Assembly: GCF_000721075.1 (NCBI RefSeq)
Contig: NZ_JOEQ01000021.1
Location: 75,413 to 139,412 of the forward strand
Origin: Streptosporangium amethystogenes
Lineage (GTDB): Bacteria; Actinomycetota; Actinomycetes; Streptosporangiales; Streptosporangiaceae
Length of the DNA: 64,000 nucleotides
Direction of reading: 5' to 3'
Shown here: positions 43,469 to 52,973 of the stretch, in pieces
Layout of the letters: each line of letters begins with the position of its first letter
Position numbering within the stretch: the stretch's first letter is position 1
Made by a program: the position numbers and the translations under genes
The notes under the pieces: generated by a model
Databases searched by the model: none
What the model saw: only the letters and a program-made list of their open reading frames with translations
Told to the model about the DNA's origin: nothing

Positions 43469-43516
43469 TTCGTCTACTTTCGTGAAATATTGCGCGACAC
43501 CCCCTTGGGAGACACA

Positions 43517-44686
43517 GTGATCGCATCCCGAGTTCGCCTTGCCGGTCTGGCCGCTTTCCTCCTGGTGGGAGCCACCGCGTGCGGGGCCGCCCCCGGCACG
43601 TCGACCCCGTCTGGAGCCGCCTCCGACGGAGGCTCCGCGGCCGGCGTGGACGCCAGAACCGCCACCTCCGCGGCCGACTTCGGCGGGCTGGACAAACTCG
43701 TCGAGGCCGCCAAAAAGGAAGGCAAGCTCCACGTCATCGCCCTGCCGCCGGACTGGGCCAACTACGGAAAGATCATCGAGGCGTTCAAGGCGAAGTACGG
43801 CATCGAGATCGAGAGTGAGACGCCCGACGCCGCCAGCGCCGACGAGATCAACGCGGTGAAGACCCGCAAGGGCCAGGACCGTGCCCCCGACGTTCTCGAC
43901 ATCGGCCAGTCCTTCGCGATCAGCGGCGCCGCCGAGGGCCTGTTCGCGCCGTACAAGGTCCAGACCTGGGACAAGATCCCCGAGAACCAGAAGGAGCCCT
44001 CAGGCCTCTGGTTCAACGACTACGGCGGCTACATCTCCATCGGCTGTGACGCCAAGAAGATCGACAAGTGCCCGGAGACCTACGCCGACCTGCTCAAGCC
44101 CGAGTACAAGGGCAAGGTCGCCCTGAACGGCAACCCGACCAAGTCCGGCTCGGCGTTCGCGGGCGTGTACGCGGCGGCCCTCGCGAACAACGGCTCCTTC
44201 GACGACATCCAGCCCGGCCTGGACTTCTTCAAGAAACTCAAGGAGAGCGGGAACTTCAACCCGGTGGAGACCACCCCGGCCACCATCGAGAAGGGCGAGA
44301 CCCAGATCAGCATCGACTGGGACTACAACAACGCCGCCTACGCCCCCAAGATGGCCGAGAAGGGCATCGACTGGAAGACCGTCATCCCCAGCGACGGCAA
44401 GTACTTCCAGCTGTACGCCCAGGCCATCAACAAGGACGCCCCGCACCCGGCCGCCGCGCGCCTGTGGCAGGAGTTCCTCTACAGCACCGAGGGCCAGAAC
44501 CTCTACCTCGGCGGCTTCGCCCGCCCGGTCCTGCTGCCCGCCATGCAGGCCGACGGTTCGGTCGACAAGGCCGCCGAGGCCAACCTCCCGCCGGTCGACG
44601 GTGAGCCCACCTTCCCGACGGAGGCGCAGGTCAACAAGGCCAAGGAGGTCCTGGCGAACGGCTGGGGCGCCGCGGTCTCGGGATGA
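43517..44686 (+). CDS. ABC importer solute-binding lipoprotein
   Basis: A 389-residue periplasmic-type binding protein of the iron/polyamine/phosphonate fold (family 1/13). It has a lipoprotein signal with lipobox LVGATAC (Cys about 24), a low-complexity linker (TSTPSGAASDGGS) and a two-lobed domain. Tryptophan and acidic residues (ISIDWDYNNAAYAP) line the expected cleft. Fe(III), polyamine or 2-aminoethylphosphonate are possible substrates; no iron-binding tyrosine pair is obvious. GTG 43517 has GGGAGA upstream. The stop overlaps the first permease. Confidence 0.88.
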   Translation: MIASRVRLAGLAAFLLVGATACGAAPGTSTPSGAASDGGSAAGVDARTATSAADFGGLDKLVEAAKKEGKLHVIALPPDWANYGKIIEAFKAKYGIEIESETPDAASADEINAVKTRKGQDRAPDVLDIGQSFAISGAAEGLFAPYKVQTWDKIPENQKEPSGLWFNDYGGYISIGCDAKKIDKCPETYADLLKPEYKGKVALNGNPTKSGSAFAGVYAAALANNGSFDDIQPGLDFFKKLKESGNFNPVETTPATIEKGETQISIDWDYNNAAYAPKMAEKGIDWKTVIPSDGKYFQLYAQAINKDAPHPAAARLWQEFLYSTEGQNLYLGGFARPVLLPAMQADGSVDKAAEANLPPVDGEPTFPTEAQVNKAKEVLANGWGAAVSG

Positions 44687-45561
44687 CGGCCCGCACGGTC
44701 ACGGCCGCCGCCCCGCGCGGCGGCCACGGCCGGTCCAAGAACTGGCTGGGCGCCCTGCCGCTGCTGGTCGTGGTGACCGTGGCGTTCGGCATCCCGGCGG
44801 TCACCCTGCTCGTCGGGGCGTTCACCGTCAGGGATCCGGCGACCAGGGTGTCGTCCACCGGCACCGCCAATCTGTCCAGGAGCCTGCAGGGCGCCTACCT
44901 CAACGCCCTGCTCAGCAGCGTTCAGCTGTCGGCGGTGGTGGCGGTGGTCGCCGCGATCCTCGGGACGTTCCTGGCCCAGGCCGTGATCACCTCTCGCTTC
45001 ACGGCGCTGCGCGAGGCGGTGCTGACCTTCTCCGGTGTGCTGGCCAACTTCGGCGGCGTGCCGCTGGCCTTCATCTGGATCGCCACCCTGGGCAACTCGG
45101 GGGTACTCACCACCGCGCTGGGCATCGGCCCCGGCACGCTGTACAACTTCTGGGGCCTGGCCCTGGTCTACCTGTACTTCTCGGTGCCGCTGATGGTGCT
45201 GGTGGTGACCCCGGCGCTGGACGGCCTGCGCCCGCAGTGGCGGGAGGCGGCGCAGAACAGCGGTGCCACCACCTGGCAGTTCTGGCGCCATGTCGGCATC
45301 CCGGTGCTGACCCCCGCGCTGCTCGGCGGCGTCGTCCTGCTGTTCGGCGGCGCGTTCGCCGCCTACGCCACCGCCGCCGCCATGGTCGGCAGCACGGTCC
45401 CGCTGGTCACCCTGCAGATCGCCGACGCGCTCACCGGTGACGTCCTCATCGGCTACGAGAACATCGCGCTCGCCCTGAGCCTCGACATGATCGTCATCGC
45501 GCTGCTGGTGATGGCGGTCTACCTGCCGCTGCAGAGGAGGAGCTCCCGATGGTTGCGGTAG
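44683..45561 (+). CDS. ABC importer permease 1
   Basis: A 292-residue inner-membrane permease with six predicted helices. The EAA-type loop is REAAQNSGATTWQFWRHVGIPVLTP (about 190-213, listed here only by position and start residues REAAQ). The family is the one with two separate permeases for phosphonate/polyamine/iron importers. The start is coupled to the binding protein (ATGA overlap). Confidence 0.9.
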   Translation: MTARTVTAAAPRGGHGRSKNWLGALPLLVVVTVAFGIPAVTLLVGAFTVRDPATRVSSTGTANLSRSLQGAYLNALLSSVQLSAVVAVVAAILGTFLAQAVITSRFTALREAVLTFSGVLANFGGVPLAFIWIATLGNSGVLTTALGIGPGTLYNFWGLALVYLYFSVPLMVLVVTPALDGLRPQWREAAQNSGATTWQFWRHVGIPVLTPALLGGVVLLFGGAFAAYATAAAMVGSTVPLVTLQIADALTGDVLIGYENIALALSLDMIVIALLVMAVYLPLQRRSSRWLR

Positions 45562-46406
45562 CCACCCTGCCCGACGTCACTCCCGGCGGCCCGGTCCCCG
45601 CCGCCCGCCCCGGGCAGCGACGGGCCTGGCGGGGGATCGTGCTGGTCGTCGCGGCGCTCTACTTCGTCGTGCCGATGGCCGTGTCGTTCTGGTTCACCGT
45701 CTACTCCGAGGGGCAGGGCTTCTCGCTCGCCGCCTACGGGCGGATCCTGTCGGCGCCCGGCTTCCTGCCCAGCCTGCTGCTCTCCCTTGGGCTGGCCGCC
45801 GCCACCATCGTCACGGTGCTGCTGCTGACCCTTCCGGCGATGCTGGCCGTACGGCTCGGCGCGTCGAGGCTGGGGTCGGTACTGGAGCTGATCGCCACGC
45901 TCCCGCTGGTCGTGCCGCCGATCACCTACGTGGTCGGCATCAGCACCGCGCTGCGCGGCGGCATCGACGCGCTGGCCGCCACACCGCTCTGGGCGACGCT
46001 GATCGCCATCCAGGACGAGCGGTTTCCGATCGTCCTGGTGCTGGCGTACGTGGTGCTGACGCTGCCGTTCGCCTACCGGTCGCTGGACGCCGGGCTGCGC
46101 GCGATCGACGTGCGGACCCTGGTGGAGGCGGCCCGCAACCTGGGCGCCTCGTGGCCGTACGTGCTGTTTCGGGTGATCATCCCCAACATCCGCTCCGCCA
46201 TCGCCAGCGCCTCGTTCCTCACCCTCGCGCTGGTGCTCGGCGAGTACACGGTCGCCGCCCTGCTCGGTTACCAGACCTTCCCGGTCTGGATCGTCACCAT
46301 CTCCGGGAACGACGGGCAGCTCTCCGTGGCACTGTCGATCATCAGTCTGCTCCTCATCTGGCTGCTGCTGCTCACCCTCTCGGGTGCGGGAAGGAAACGT
46401 TCGTGA
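45549..46406 (+). CDS. ABC importer permease 2
   Basis: A 285-residue permease with six hydrophobic segments. The conserved cytoplasmic loop is VEAARNLGASWPYVLFRVII (about 195-214). It overlaps permease 1 by 13 bases and the ATPase by four. It pairs with permease 1 to form the channel. Confidence 0.9.
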   Translation: MVAVATLPDVTPGGPVPAARPGQRRAWRGIVLVVAALYFVVPMAVSFWFTVYSEGQGFSLAAYGRILSAPGFLPSLLLSLGLAAATIVTVLLLTLPAMLAVRLGASRLGSVLELIATLPLVVPPITYVVGISTALRGGIDALAATPLWATLIAIQDERFPIVLVLAYVVLTLPFAYRSLDAGLRAIDVRTLVEAARNLGASWPYVLFRVIIPNIRSAIASASFLTLALVLGEYTVAALLGYQTFPVWIVTISGNDGQLSVALSIISLLLIWLLLLTLSGAGRKRS

Positions 46407-47506
46407 CCGTCGAGTTCCGAGGACTGCGCCGCGCGTTCGGCCGTACGGTCGCGCTGGACGGCCTGGACCTCACCGTGGAGCAGGGCGAGCTGATGGCCCT
46501 GCTCGGTCCGTCGGGCTGCGGGAAGACCACGGCGCTGCGCTGCGTCGCCGGGTTCGAGCACCCCGACGCCGGGGCGGTGCTGGTGGACGGCAAGGACATC
46601 ACCCGGGTCCCCGCCAACCGGCGGGACGCGGGCATGGTCTTCCAGTCCTACAGCCTGTTCCCCAACCTCAACGCCAGGGACAACGTGGCCTTCGGGCTCC
46701 AGGTCCGCAAGGTGCCCACCGCCAGACGACACGCGCGGGCGGCCGAGTTGCTGGAGCTGGTCGGCCTGCCGGCGCACGCCCAGCGCTACCCGCACGAGCT
46801 CTCCGGCGGCCAGCAGCAGCGCGTCGCCCTGGCCAGGGCGCTGGCGCTGGAGCCGCGCGTGCTGCTGCTCGACGAGCCGCTGTCCGCGCTGGACGCCAAG
46901 GTCCGGGTCACGCTTCGCGAGGAGATCCGCCGACTCCAGCTCGAACTGGGCATCACCACCATCTTCGTCACCCACGACCAGGAGGAGGCCCTGTCGGTCG
47001 CCGACCGGGTCGCGGTGCTGCGCGCCGGGCGGCTGGAGCAGTGCGGTCCCCCGGCCGAGGTCTACGACCGCCCCGCCACCCCGTTCGTCGCGGAGTTCGT
47101 CGGCACGATGAACCACCTCCCCGGCCGGCTGTCCGGTCAGGAGGTCACGGTCCTGGGCCGGCTGATGCCGGTGGACGGCCCGCTGCCCTCCGCCTCCGAC
47201 GTCGACGTGCTGGTCCGCCCCGAGGCGGTGCTGGTCACGCCCTCCTCCGAGGGGGGCGCCACGGTCGTGGCCTCGTCCTTCCGCGGCTCGGTCGCGCGGC
47301 TGCGGGTGCGGCTGGGCGAGTTGGAGATCCTCAGCGACGTACCGGGACACGACGCGATGCGGCTGGCGCCGGGCACCCGGGTGGACGTCGCCCTCGTGCA
47401 GCGACCCGTCCTCGTCGCGGCGCGCACCGCCCCCGCTCCCACCCTCCCGGAGTCATCGGGGCCGGAGGCGTCCGAGGCGTCGGAGGATCCCGCGGGTGTC
47501 GGGTGA
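46403..47506 (+). CDS. ABC importer ATPase
   Basis: A 367-residue cytoplasmic ATPase. Walker A GPSGCGKTT (about 34-42), Q-loop GMVFQSYSLFP, signature LSGGQQQR, Walker B VLLLDEPLSALD and H-loop VTHDQEEA are all present. A TOBE-type regulatory domain (about 245-340) follows, as in PotA/FbpC/PhnT-like ATPases. GTG 46403 overlaps the permease stop (GTGA). The C-terminal 20 residues are low complexity. Confidence 0.93.
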   Translation: MTVEFRGLRRAFGRTVALDGLDLTVEQGELMALLGPSGCGKTTALRCVAGFEHPDAGAVLVDGKDITRVPANRRDAGMVFQSYSLFPNLNARDNVAFGLQVRKVPTARRHARAAELLELVGLPAHAQRYPHELSGGQQQRVALARALALEPRVLLLDEPLSALDAKVRVTLREEIRRLQLELGITTIFVTHDQEEALSVADRVAVLRAGRLEQCGPPAEVYDRPATPFVAEFVGTMNHLPGRLSGQEVTVLGRLMPVDGPLPSASDVDVLVRPEAVLVTPSSEGGATVVASSFRGSVARLRVRLGELEILSDVPGHDAMRLAPGTRVDVALVQRPVLVAARTAPAPTLPESSGPEASEASEDPAGVG

Positions 47507-48191
47507 GCTCCGCGCCGTCCTGTTCGACATGGACGGCACGCTCGTGGACACCGAGGGAATGTGGTGGCAGGCATGCGCGGCGGTCGCCGCGGAGTCGGGT
47601 CTGGAACTGACCGAGGCCGACGCCGGCCACGTGCTCGGCCGCCCGGTCGAGTACGTGGCCGGCCACCTGGTACGGCGCGCGTCGTCCACCGCTCCCGACG
47701 TGTCCGCGCTCCCCGGTGGAGCGGACACCGTCGAACGGGTGGGGGCGCGGCTCACCGACGCCTTCGCCGAGCGGATCGCGGACGGGGTGACGCCGCTGCC
47801 CGGCGCGATCCGGCTGCTGGACGACCTGGGTGCGGGTGGCGTGCCCGCGGCGCTGGTCAGCGCCTCCCCCCGGCGCATCGTGGACATGGTGCTCCAGACC
47901 GTCGGGGCCGAGCGGTTCACCCTGGTCGTGGCCGCCGAGGACACCACGCGCGGCAAACCGCTACCAGACCCCTACCTGCGGGCGGCCGCCGAACTGGGCG
48001 TCGATCCCGGCGAGTGCGTGGCGGTGGAGGACAGCCCGACCGGGCTCGCGGCGGCCCGCGCGGCCGGATGCCGGGTGGTGTCGGTCGCGGGCGGCATGGC
48101 GCGCGAGGGGGTGCTGGCCGTGGACGGGCTGGAAAAAGTGGACCTTCCGCTGTTGCGACAGCTGGCGAGCGGCAAGAGATCGATAGGCTGA
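47496..48191 (+). CDS. HAD-superfamily phosphatase
   Basis: A 231-residue HAD hydrolase, beta-phosphoglucomutase-like subclass with cap domain. Motif I is FDMDGTLVDT (about 8-17), motif II Ser in VSASPRR, motif III Lys in TTRGKPLPDPYL and motif IV VEDSPTG. It overlaps the importer ATPase by 11 bases, so it probably acts on the imported compound or a phosphorylated product. Phosphonoacetaldehyde hydrolase is a related HAD, but its hallmark lysine in the cap was not recognised. Confidence 0.85.
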   Translation: MSGELRAVLFDMDGTLVDTEGMWWQACAAVAAESGLELTEADAGHVLGRPVEYVAGHLVRRASSTAPDVSALPGGADTVERVGARLTDAFAERIADGVTPLPGAIRLLDDLGAGGVPAALVSASPRRIVDMVLQTVGAERFTLVVAAEDTTRGKPLPDPYLRAAAELGVDPGECVAVEDSPTGLAAARAAGCRVVSVAGGMAREGVLAVDGLEKVDLPLLRQLASGKRSIG

Positions 48192-48210
48192 ACCACTCAT
48201 GTGATGGCGT

Positions 48211-50004
48211 ATGCGGTTAGGTACAAAGGTGAACAACCTCAGTCCCGACGAACCACTACAGATAGGCCGATACCGCTTGCTCGGCAGGCTGGGCCGAGGC
48301 GGGATGGGCACGGTCTATCTCGGCGAGTCCCCCGACGGGCAACAGGTCGCCATCAAGGTCATCAACTCGGAGTACAGCCAGCACGAGCGGTTCCGGATGC
48401 GCTTCCGCAGGGAGGCCGACGCCGCGCAGCGGGTCCGCAGGTTCTGCACGGCCGCGGTCATCGAGGCGGCGCTCGACGGCGACCAGCTCTACGTCGTCAC
48501 CGAGTACGTCACCGGCCCCAACCTGGAGGAGGCGGTGGAGTCCGGCGGGCCACTGCACGGCTCCAGCCTGGACGCGCTGGCCGTCGGGGTGGCGACCGCG
48601 CTGACCGCCATCCACGCCGCCGGGGTGGTGCACCGCGACCTCAAGCCCTCCAACGTGCTGCTCTCCCCCGTCGGCCCCCGCGTGATCGACTTCGGCATCG
48701 CCCGCGCGCTGGACACGCTCAGCGGGATGACCGGGACCGGTGAGATCCTCGGCACCCCCCGCTACATGGCGCCCGAGGTGCTCCGCGGCGAGCCGGTCTC
48801 GGCCGCCTGCGACGTGTTCTCGTGGGGCTGCCTGATGGCCTTCGCGGCGAGCGGACGAGCTCCGTTCGGCGGTGAGGCGCTGCCCGCGGTGCTGTACCAG
48901 GTGCTCAACACCGAACCCACCCTGGAGGGCATGGAGCCCGCGCTGCGCGAGCTGGTCGGCTACGCCCTGGCCAAGGACCCTCTGCACCGGCCCACCTCCC
49001 AGCAGCTCCTCGACCACCTGGTCGGCCGCTCCGCCGCGCCCGAGCAGACCGCCCACTCGGTTCAGGCCTCCTGGCAGCGACAGCCGACAGTGCCCGCGAA
49101 CACCCCGGGGAGCGACGACCTCCGGTGGACTCCTACCTCGATGTCCTCCCAGCCCGGCTACACGGTCTCCGGCAACCCGCAGACGGGCCCCGGCCACACC
49201 CTCCTGAGCCCGCAGGACGATCCCGGCATCTCCGCGCGCGAACAGTCGGCCAAGCGCCGCAAGCTGATCATCGGAGCGGCCGCGGCGGCCCTGGTGGTGG
49301 CCGGCGCGTTCGGCCTGAGCCTGGCCCTTTCCCCCGGCGGCCCCCCGGAGAACCTCACCCTGCTCTACCAGGACGACTTCACCCAGAGCGGCACCGGCTG
49401 GAGCGGCGGCATCTACGATTCGTTCACCGGCAACTACGGCTACGCCCCCGACGGCTACTACGCCATCGACGTCAGTGGCATCTCCCCCGTCAAGCGGGAG
49501 CAGGCCCCGATCCCCTTCGTGCCCGCGCCGCCCGCCACCCCCGACCCCACAGCCAGCCCCACACCGGTCACGCCGAGCCGGATCCTGCTCGGCACCGACA
49601 TCACGATCCGCTCCGGCAGCATCGGCACGGGCGAGTACGGACTGTTCTGCCGGGGCGAGGACGACAACAAGGCGACCCGGTACGAGTTCCTGCTCGACAC
49701 CGCCGGGAACGCCCGCATCCGCAAGACCGTCAAGAGCGCCGGGGGCGAGCTCACCAAACCCGTCAAGGTCGACCTGCCCAAGGGGAAGGCCACCCACCTT
49801 CAAGCCGAGTGCACCGGGGTCGACGGGGGCGTGCAGCTCAACATGTGGGTCAACGGCGATCGGACGCAGTCCTTCCTCGACACCAACCCGCTGCCCAACG
49901 GCCTGGTGGGGGTGATCGCCCGGGTCGGCGAGAACAGCGACGCCGTGCTCAGGACCGCGTTCGACAACTTCACACTGCACGGCCCCGCCATCGGGCAGCC
50001 CTGA
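48211..50004 (+). CDS. Membrane Ser/Thr protein kinase with extracellular beta-rich domain
   Basis: A 597-residue receptor kinase. The catalytic domain (about 18-275) has GRGGMG (glycine loop), AIKV (lysine), HRDLKPSN (catalytic loop) and DFG; the activation segment reads TGTGEILGTPRYMAPE. A Pro/Ser/Thr-rich juxtamembrane stretch, one membrane helix (about 350-370) and an extracellular domain of about 220 residues follow. The latter looks like a laminin-G/concanavalin-type sensor (LLYQDDFTQSGTGWSGG), with a proline-rich insert at about 430-455. No PASTA repeats. Start may be ATG 48211 or GTG 48229; neither has a strong ribosome site. Confidence 0.9.
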   Translation: MRLGTKVNNLSPDEPLQIGRYRLLGRLGRGGMGTVYLGESPDGQQVAIKVINSEYSQHERFRMRFRREADAAQRVRRFCTAAVIEAALDGDQLYVVTEYVTGPNLEEAVESGGPLHGSSLDALAVGVATALTAIHAAGVVHRDLKPSNVLLSPVGPRVIDFGIARALDTLSGMTGTGEILGTPRYMAPEVLRGEPVSAACDVFSWGCLMAFAASGRAPFGGEALPAVLYQVLNTEPTLEGMEPALRELVGYALAKDPLHRPTSQQLLDHLVGRSAAPEQTAHSVQASWQRQPTVPANTPGSDDLRWTPTSMSSQPGYTVSGNPQTGPGHTLLSPQDDPGISAREQSAKRRKLIIGAAAAALVVAGAFGLSLALSPGGPPENLTLLYQDDFTQSGTGWSGGIYDSFTGNYGYAPDGYYAIDVSGISPVKREQAPIPFVPAPPATPDPTASPTPVTPSRILLGTDITIRSGSIGTGEYGLFCRGEDDNKATRYEFLLDTAGNARIRKTVKSAGGELTKPVKVDLPKGKATHLQAECTGVDGGVQLNMWVNGDRTQSFLDTNPLPNGLVGVIARVGENSDAVLRTAFDNFTLHGPAIGQP

Positions 50005-50075
50005 GTGATCCGCCCGGTGCCGGGGACGATCGGGACACTGATCGGGACACTGACAGATCGAAGGAGTTCAGCACG

Positions 50076-51038
50076 ATGCGCGCCATAGTCGTCTCCGCCA
50101 CCGGCGGCCCCGAGGTTCTCACCTACGTCGACGACCAGCCGGACCCCGAGGTGAACCCCGGGGAGGTGCTGGTCGACGTCGCCGCCTCCGGCGTGAACTT
50201 CATCGACGTCTACCACCGGATGGGGCGTTACCCGCTCTCCCTGCCCTTCATCCCCGGTGAGGAGGGCGCGGGCACCGTCGTCGCGGTCGGCGAGGACGTC
50301 CACGACGTCGCCGCCGGCGACACCGTCGCCTGGGCGGCCGTGCCGCGCAGCTACGCCTCCAGGATCGCGGTGCCCGCTTCCAAGCTGCTCCCGGTGCCCG
50401 AGGGGGTCACACCCGAGGCCGCGGCGGCCGTCACGCTCCAGGGACTGACCGCGCACTACCTGACCCACTCCACCTACGCGGTGAAGGCCGGTGACGACGT
50501 GCTGGTGCACGCCGCCGCCGGTGGCATGGGCCTGTTGCTCACCCAGATCGCCAAGCTGCGCGGCGCCCGGGTGATCGGCACGGTCTCCACCGAGGAGAAG
50601 GAGACCCTGGCCCGCCAGGCGGGCGCCGACGAGGTGCTCCGCTACCACGGCTTCGCCGACGCGGTCCGCGAGCTGACCGGCTCCGGCGTGCACGTCGTCT
50701 ACGACGGCGTGGGCGCGACCACCTTCGACGAGAGCATCGCCTCGCTGCGCCCGCGCGGCATGATGGCACTGTACGGCCAGGCCAGCGGTCCGGTCCCGCC
50801 CGTCGACCCGCAGATCCTGGCCAGGAACGGCTCCCTGTTCCTGACCCGCCCCAGCCTGAACGCCTACATCGCCACCCGTGACGAGCTCGTCTGGCGGGCC
50901 TCCGAGATCTACGGCTGGGTGGCCGAAGGGCGGATCCGGGTGCACATCTCCAACCGCTACCCGCTGGCGGAGGCCGCCCGCGCCCACGCGGACCTCGAAT
51001 CCCGCCGTACGACCGGCAAGGTGCTGCTGATCCCCTGA
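50076..51038 (+). CDS. qor: Quinone oxidoreductase, zinc-independent MDR family
   Basis: A 320-residue NADPH:quinone reductase-like MDR enzyme. It starts MRAIVVSATGGPEVLTYVDD, with the GroES-like domain to about 120 and the Rossmann motif HAAAGGMGLLLTQIAKLRGA (about 148-167). No structural zinc cysteines are present, as in QOR. It reduces quinones or alkenals. GAAGGAG precedes ATG 50076. A short direct repeat GATCGGGACACT occurs twice just upstream. Confidence 0.93.
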   Translation: MRAIVVSATGGPEVLTYVDDQPDPEVNPGEVLVDVAASGVNFIDVYHRMGRYPLSLPFIPGEEGAGTVVAVGEDVHDVAAGDTVAWAAVPRSYASRIAVPASKLLPVPEGVTPEAAAAVTLQGLTAHYLTHSTYAVKAGDDVLVHAAAGGMGLLLTQIAKLRGARVIGTVSTEEKETLARQAGADEVLRYHGFADAVRELTGSGVHVVYDGVGATTFDESIASLRPRGMMALYGQASGPVPPVDPQILARNGSLFLTRPSLNAYIATRDELVWRASEIYGWVAEGRIRVHISNRYPLAEAARAHADLESRRTTGKVLLIP

Positions 51039-51144
51039 GCGCCCTCCGCCCGATGGCGGGCGTACGGAGGCACCACGAGGGCGCCACGCGTCCGGCGTCG
51101 ATCCGAGGGGGACGCCATCGGGGCTCCGCGTACGGCGGGGGCGG

Positions 51145-52170
51145 TCAGCACAGCGACTGGGCGGGCCAGTCCAGCAGCCGGGCGCCCAGGACCGCCGTCT
51201 CCAGGGTGAAACGCTGGGTGTGGTCGTCCGGTGAGAACCCGGTGAGGCGGCGGATCCGCTCCAGCCGGTAGGTCACCGCCCGGGTGCTGACGCCGAGCCT
51301 GCGCGCGGCGGCGGTCTGGTTGCCCTGGGAGGCGAAGACCGCCTCCAGCGTGGCGAGCAGCGGCTCGGGACCGCCCCGCGCCTCGAGCAGCGGGCTGAGC
51401 ACCGTCGTCACCAGGTCCTCGATGGCCGCCCGGTCCCGCAGCAGCACCGGGAAGACCAGCAGGTCGGCGGCTTTCAGCACCGGGGCGCGCAACCCCAGCC
51501 GATCGCCGAGCTCGATGGCGTTGGCGCCCTCGCGATAGGAGGCGACCACCCCGCCGGGGCCTCGGTGTGCCCTGCCAAGACCGACCCGCCAGCCGGGCGC
51601 GAACAGCCGGCGGACGTGGTGGGTGAACTCGCCGGTCGCGGCGGCGAGGCCGCCCGGCGCCACGCAGACGAGCATCCCGTCCCGGGCCGCGACCAGCACG
51701 TTGTGCGAGCCGAACCGGGTGATCAGCGCGTCCTCGATCCGCCGGGCCGTCCCCTCGGCGAGCCCGCCGTCCGCATCGGCGGCGGGGCGGGCGACGGCGA
51801 CCGCGTAGCTCTCGGCCAGGCGGAGGCCGAAGTGCTCGGCCCGCTCGGCGAGCCGGTGGACGCGTCCCTGGAGCAGGTCGTCGACGAACTCCCGGCGCGC
51901 GAGCTCCTCCTGGCGCAGCGCGGACCGCTGGGCGTCCTCGTACCCCTCCATCAGCGCGGAGAGCGTACGCCGCAGGGCCGAAAGCGGGGCGGGGCTCACC
52001 GACTCGGCCATGGCCAGCGCCGCCTCGACCAGGGCCCGGACGGACACGCCCCGCTCCGCGGCCAGCGCACCGGCGGCGCGGCAGTCGTCGAGCTCGGCTC
52101 TGCCCGGCGGCCTGCCGGTGGCGGCCGCCTCCCTCAACGTCCGGAGATGGCCGCCGAGCAGCTCGTCCAT
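51145..52170 (-). CDS. PucR-family regulator (CdaR/PucR HTH)
   Basis: A 341-residue regulator. The C-terminal PucR helix-turn-helix is at about 275-335 (VFASQGNQTAAARRLGVSTR, AVTYRLERIRRLTGFSP). The N-terminal half is helical with a GGDEF-like remnant (about 110-225), as in PucR/CdaR proteins. It overlaps the permease stop by one base (TGATG), so it is the third gene of the exporter operon and may regulate it. Confidence 0.88.
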   Translation of the reverse strand: MDELLGGHLRTLREAAATGRPPGRAELDDCRAAGALAAERGVSVRALVEAALAMAESVSPAPLSALRRTLSALMEGYEDAQRSALRQEELARREFVDDLLQGRVHRLAERAEHFGLRLAESYAVAVARPAADADGGLAEGTARRIEDALITRFGSHNVLVAARDGMLVCVAPGGLAAATGEFTHHVRRLFAPGWRVGLGRAHRGPGGVVASYREGANAIELGDRLGLRAPVLKAADLLVFPVLLRDRAAIEDLVTTVLSPLLEARGGPEPLLATLEAVFASQGNQTAAARRLGVSTRAVTYRLERIRRLTGFSPDDHTQRFTLETAVLGARLLDWPAQSLC

Positions 52171-52973
52171 CAGACTCCCACGTCACGCCTGTCGAAGGCC
52201 GGTATCGCGGTCAGCACCAGCGCGACGATCGCCCCTGCCAGCACGAGATACTCCCACACGGGAAATCCCTGCTGGATCGGCCGTCCGTCGAGGTAGTAGT
52301 GGAACGGCGAGATCCAGCGCAGCCAGGACACCCCGTCCACGTCCCTGCCCATCGTCTCGACCACATAGCCGGCCACCGCGACCACCCCGACCACCGCCAG
52401 GGCGACCCCCCGGCGTCCCGTCAACGCGCCGACGGTCAGGCAGAGCGTGCCGAAGAAGAGGGCGAGCAGGAAGACGCCGGTGTGACCGGCCAGGATCCGG
52501 TCGGCCGGGACGTCCATGCCGACGGCCAAGGCCAGGCCGAACACGACGAGGAAGGTGACCGTCGTCACGCCGAGCAGGGCGAGGGCGAGGGCGGCGAACC
52601 GCTCCAGGACCAGCCGCCTGCGGGTGATCGGGAGGGTGAGGGTCAGCTCCAGGGTGCCCGTCTCCTCGGGCTGGGCGATCGCCCGGTTACCGATCACCGC
52701 GGCGCACATGATGAACAGCATCGGCCCGAACAGCTGGTAGACCAGCGTCTGCAGGTAGCCGGGGCCGCTGGTGAAGCCGTCCTCCAGACCGCCCATGAGG
52801 TCGCGCATCGCCCCGGGGAACTTGGTCAGCGCCACCTGCCCGTAGAGCTCGGAGTTGCTCACGATGGTCGGGTAGTACGCCAGGTACAGCCCGAAGAACG
52901 CGCTGATCCCGATCGTCCAGCCGAGCAGCGCCCGCCGGTAGTCACGCAGGCTCTTCGACACCAGCGCGGGCAT
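52170..52973 (-). CDS. ABC exporter permease (ABC-2 type)
   Basis: A 267-residue ABC-2-type permease with about six hydrophobic helices: WTIGISAFFGLYLAYYP, FGPMLFIMCAAVIGNRAI, LALALLGVTTVTFLVVFGL, HTGVFLLALFFGTLCLTVG, VALAVVGVVAVAGYVV and the C-terminal one. Start ATG 52973 has a strong GAGGAGG; an upstream in-frame ATG at 52988 has none. It works with the adjacent ATPase. Confidence 0.85.
   Translation of the reverse strand: MPALVSKSLRDYRRALLGWTIGISAFFGLYLAYYPTIVSNSELYGQVALTKFPGAMRDLMGGLEDGFTSGPGYLQTLVYQLFGPMLFIMCAAVIGNRAIAQPEETGTLELTLTLPITRRRLVLERFAALALALLGVTTVTFLVVFGLALAVGMDVPADRILAGHTGVFLLALFFGTLCLTVGALTGRRGVALAVVGVVAVAGYVVETMGRDVDGVSWLRWISPFHYYLDGRPIQQGFPVWEYLVLAGAIVALVLTAIPAFDRRDVGV

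Larger units (their letters stand above)
43088..43516. other. 429-base divergent regulatory region
   Basis: No gene is supported here. It holds a 12-base tandem repeat array (43233-43292), an AT-rich promoter stretch (43360-43510) and a GntR-type dyad (43455-43468), all described separately. Both regulator and importer promoters must be within it. Confidence 0.5.

Noticed and set aside
43517..47506. Firm call as a 2-aminoethylphosphonate or Fe(III) importer
   Set aside because: The fold family is shared by several substrates and no pathway gene fixes the choice.
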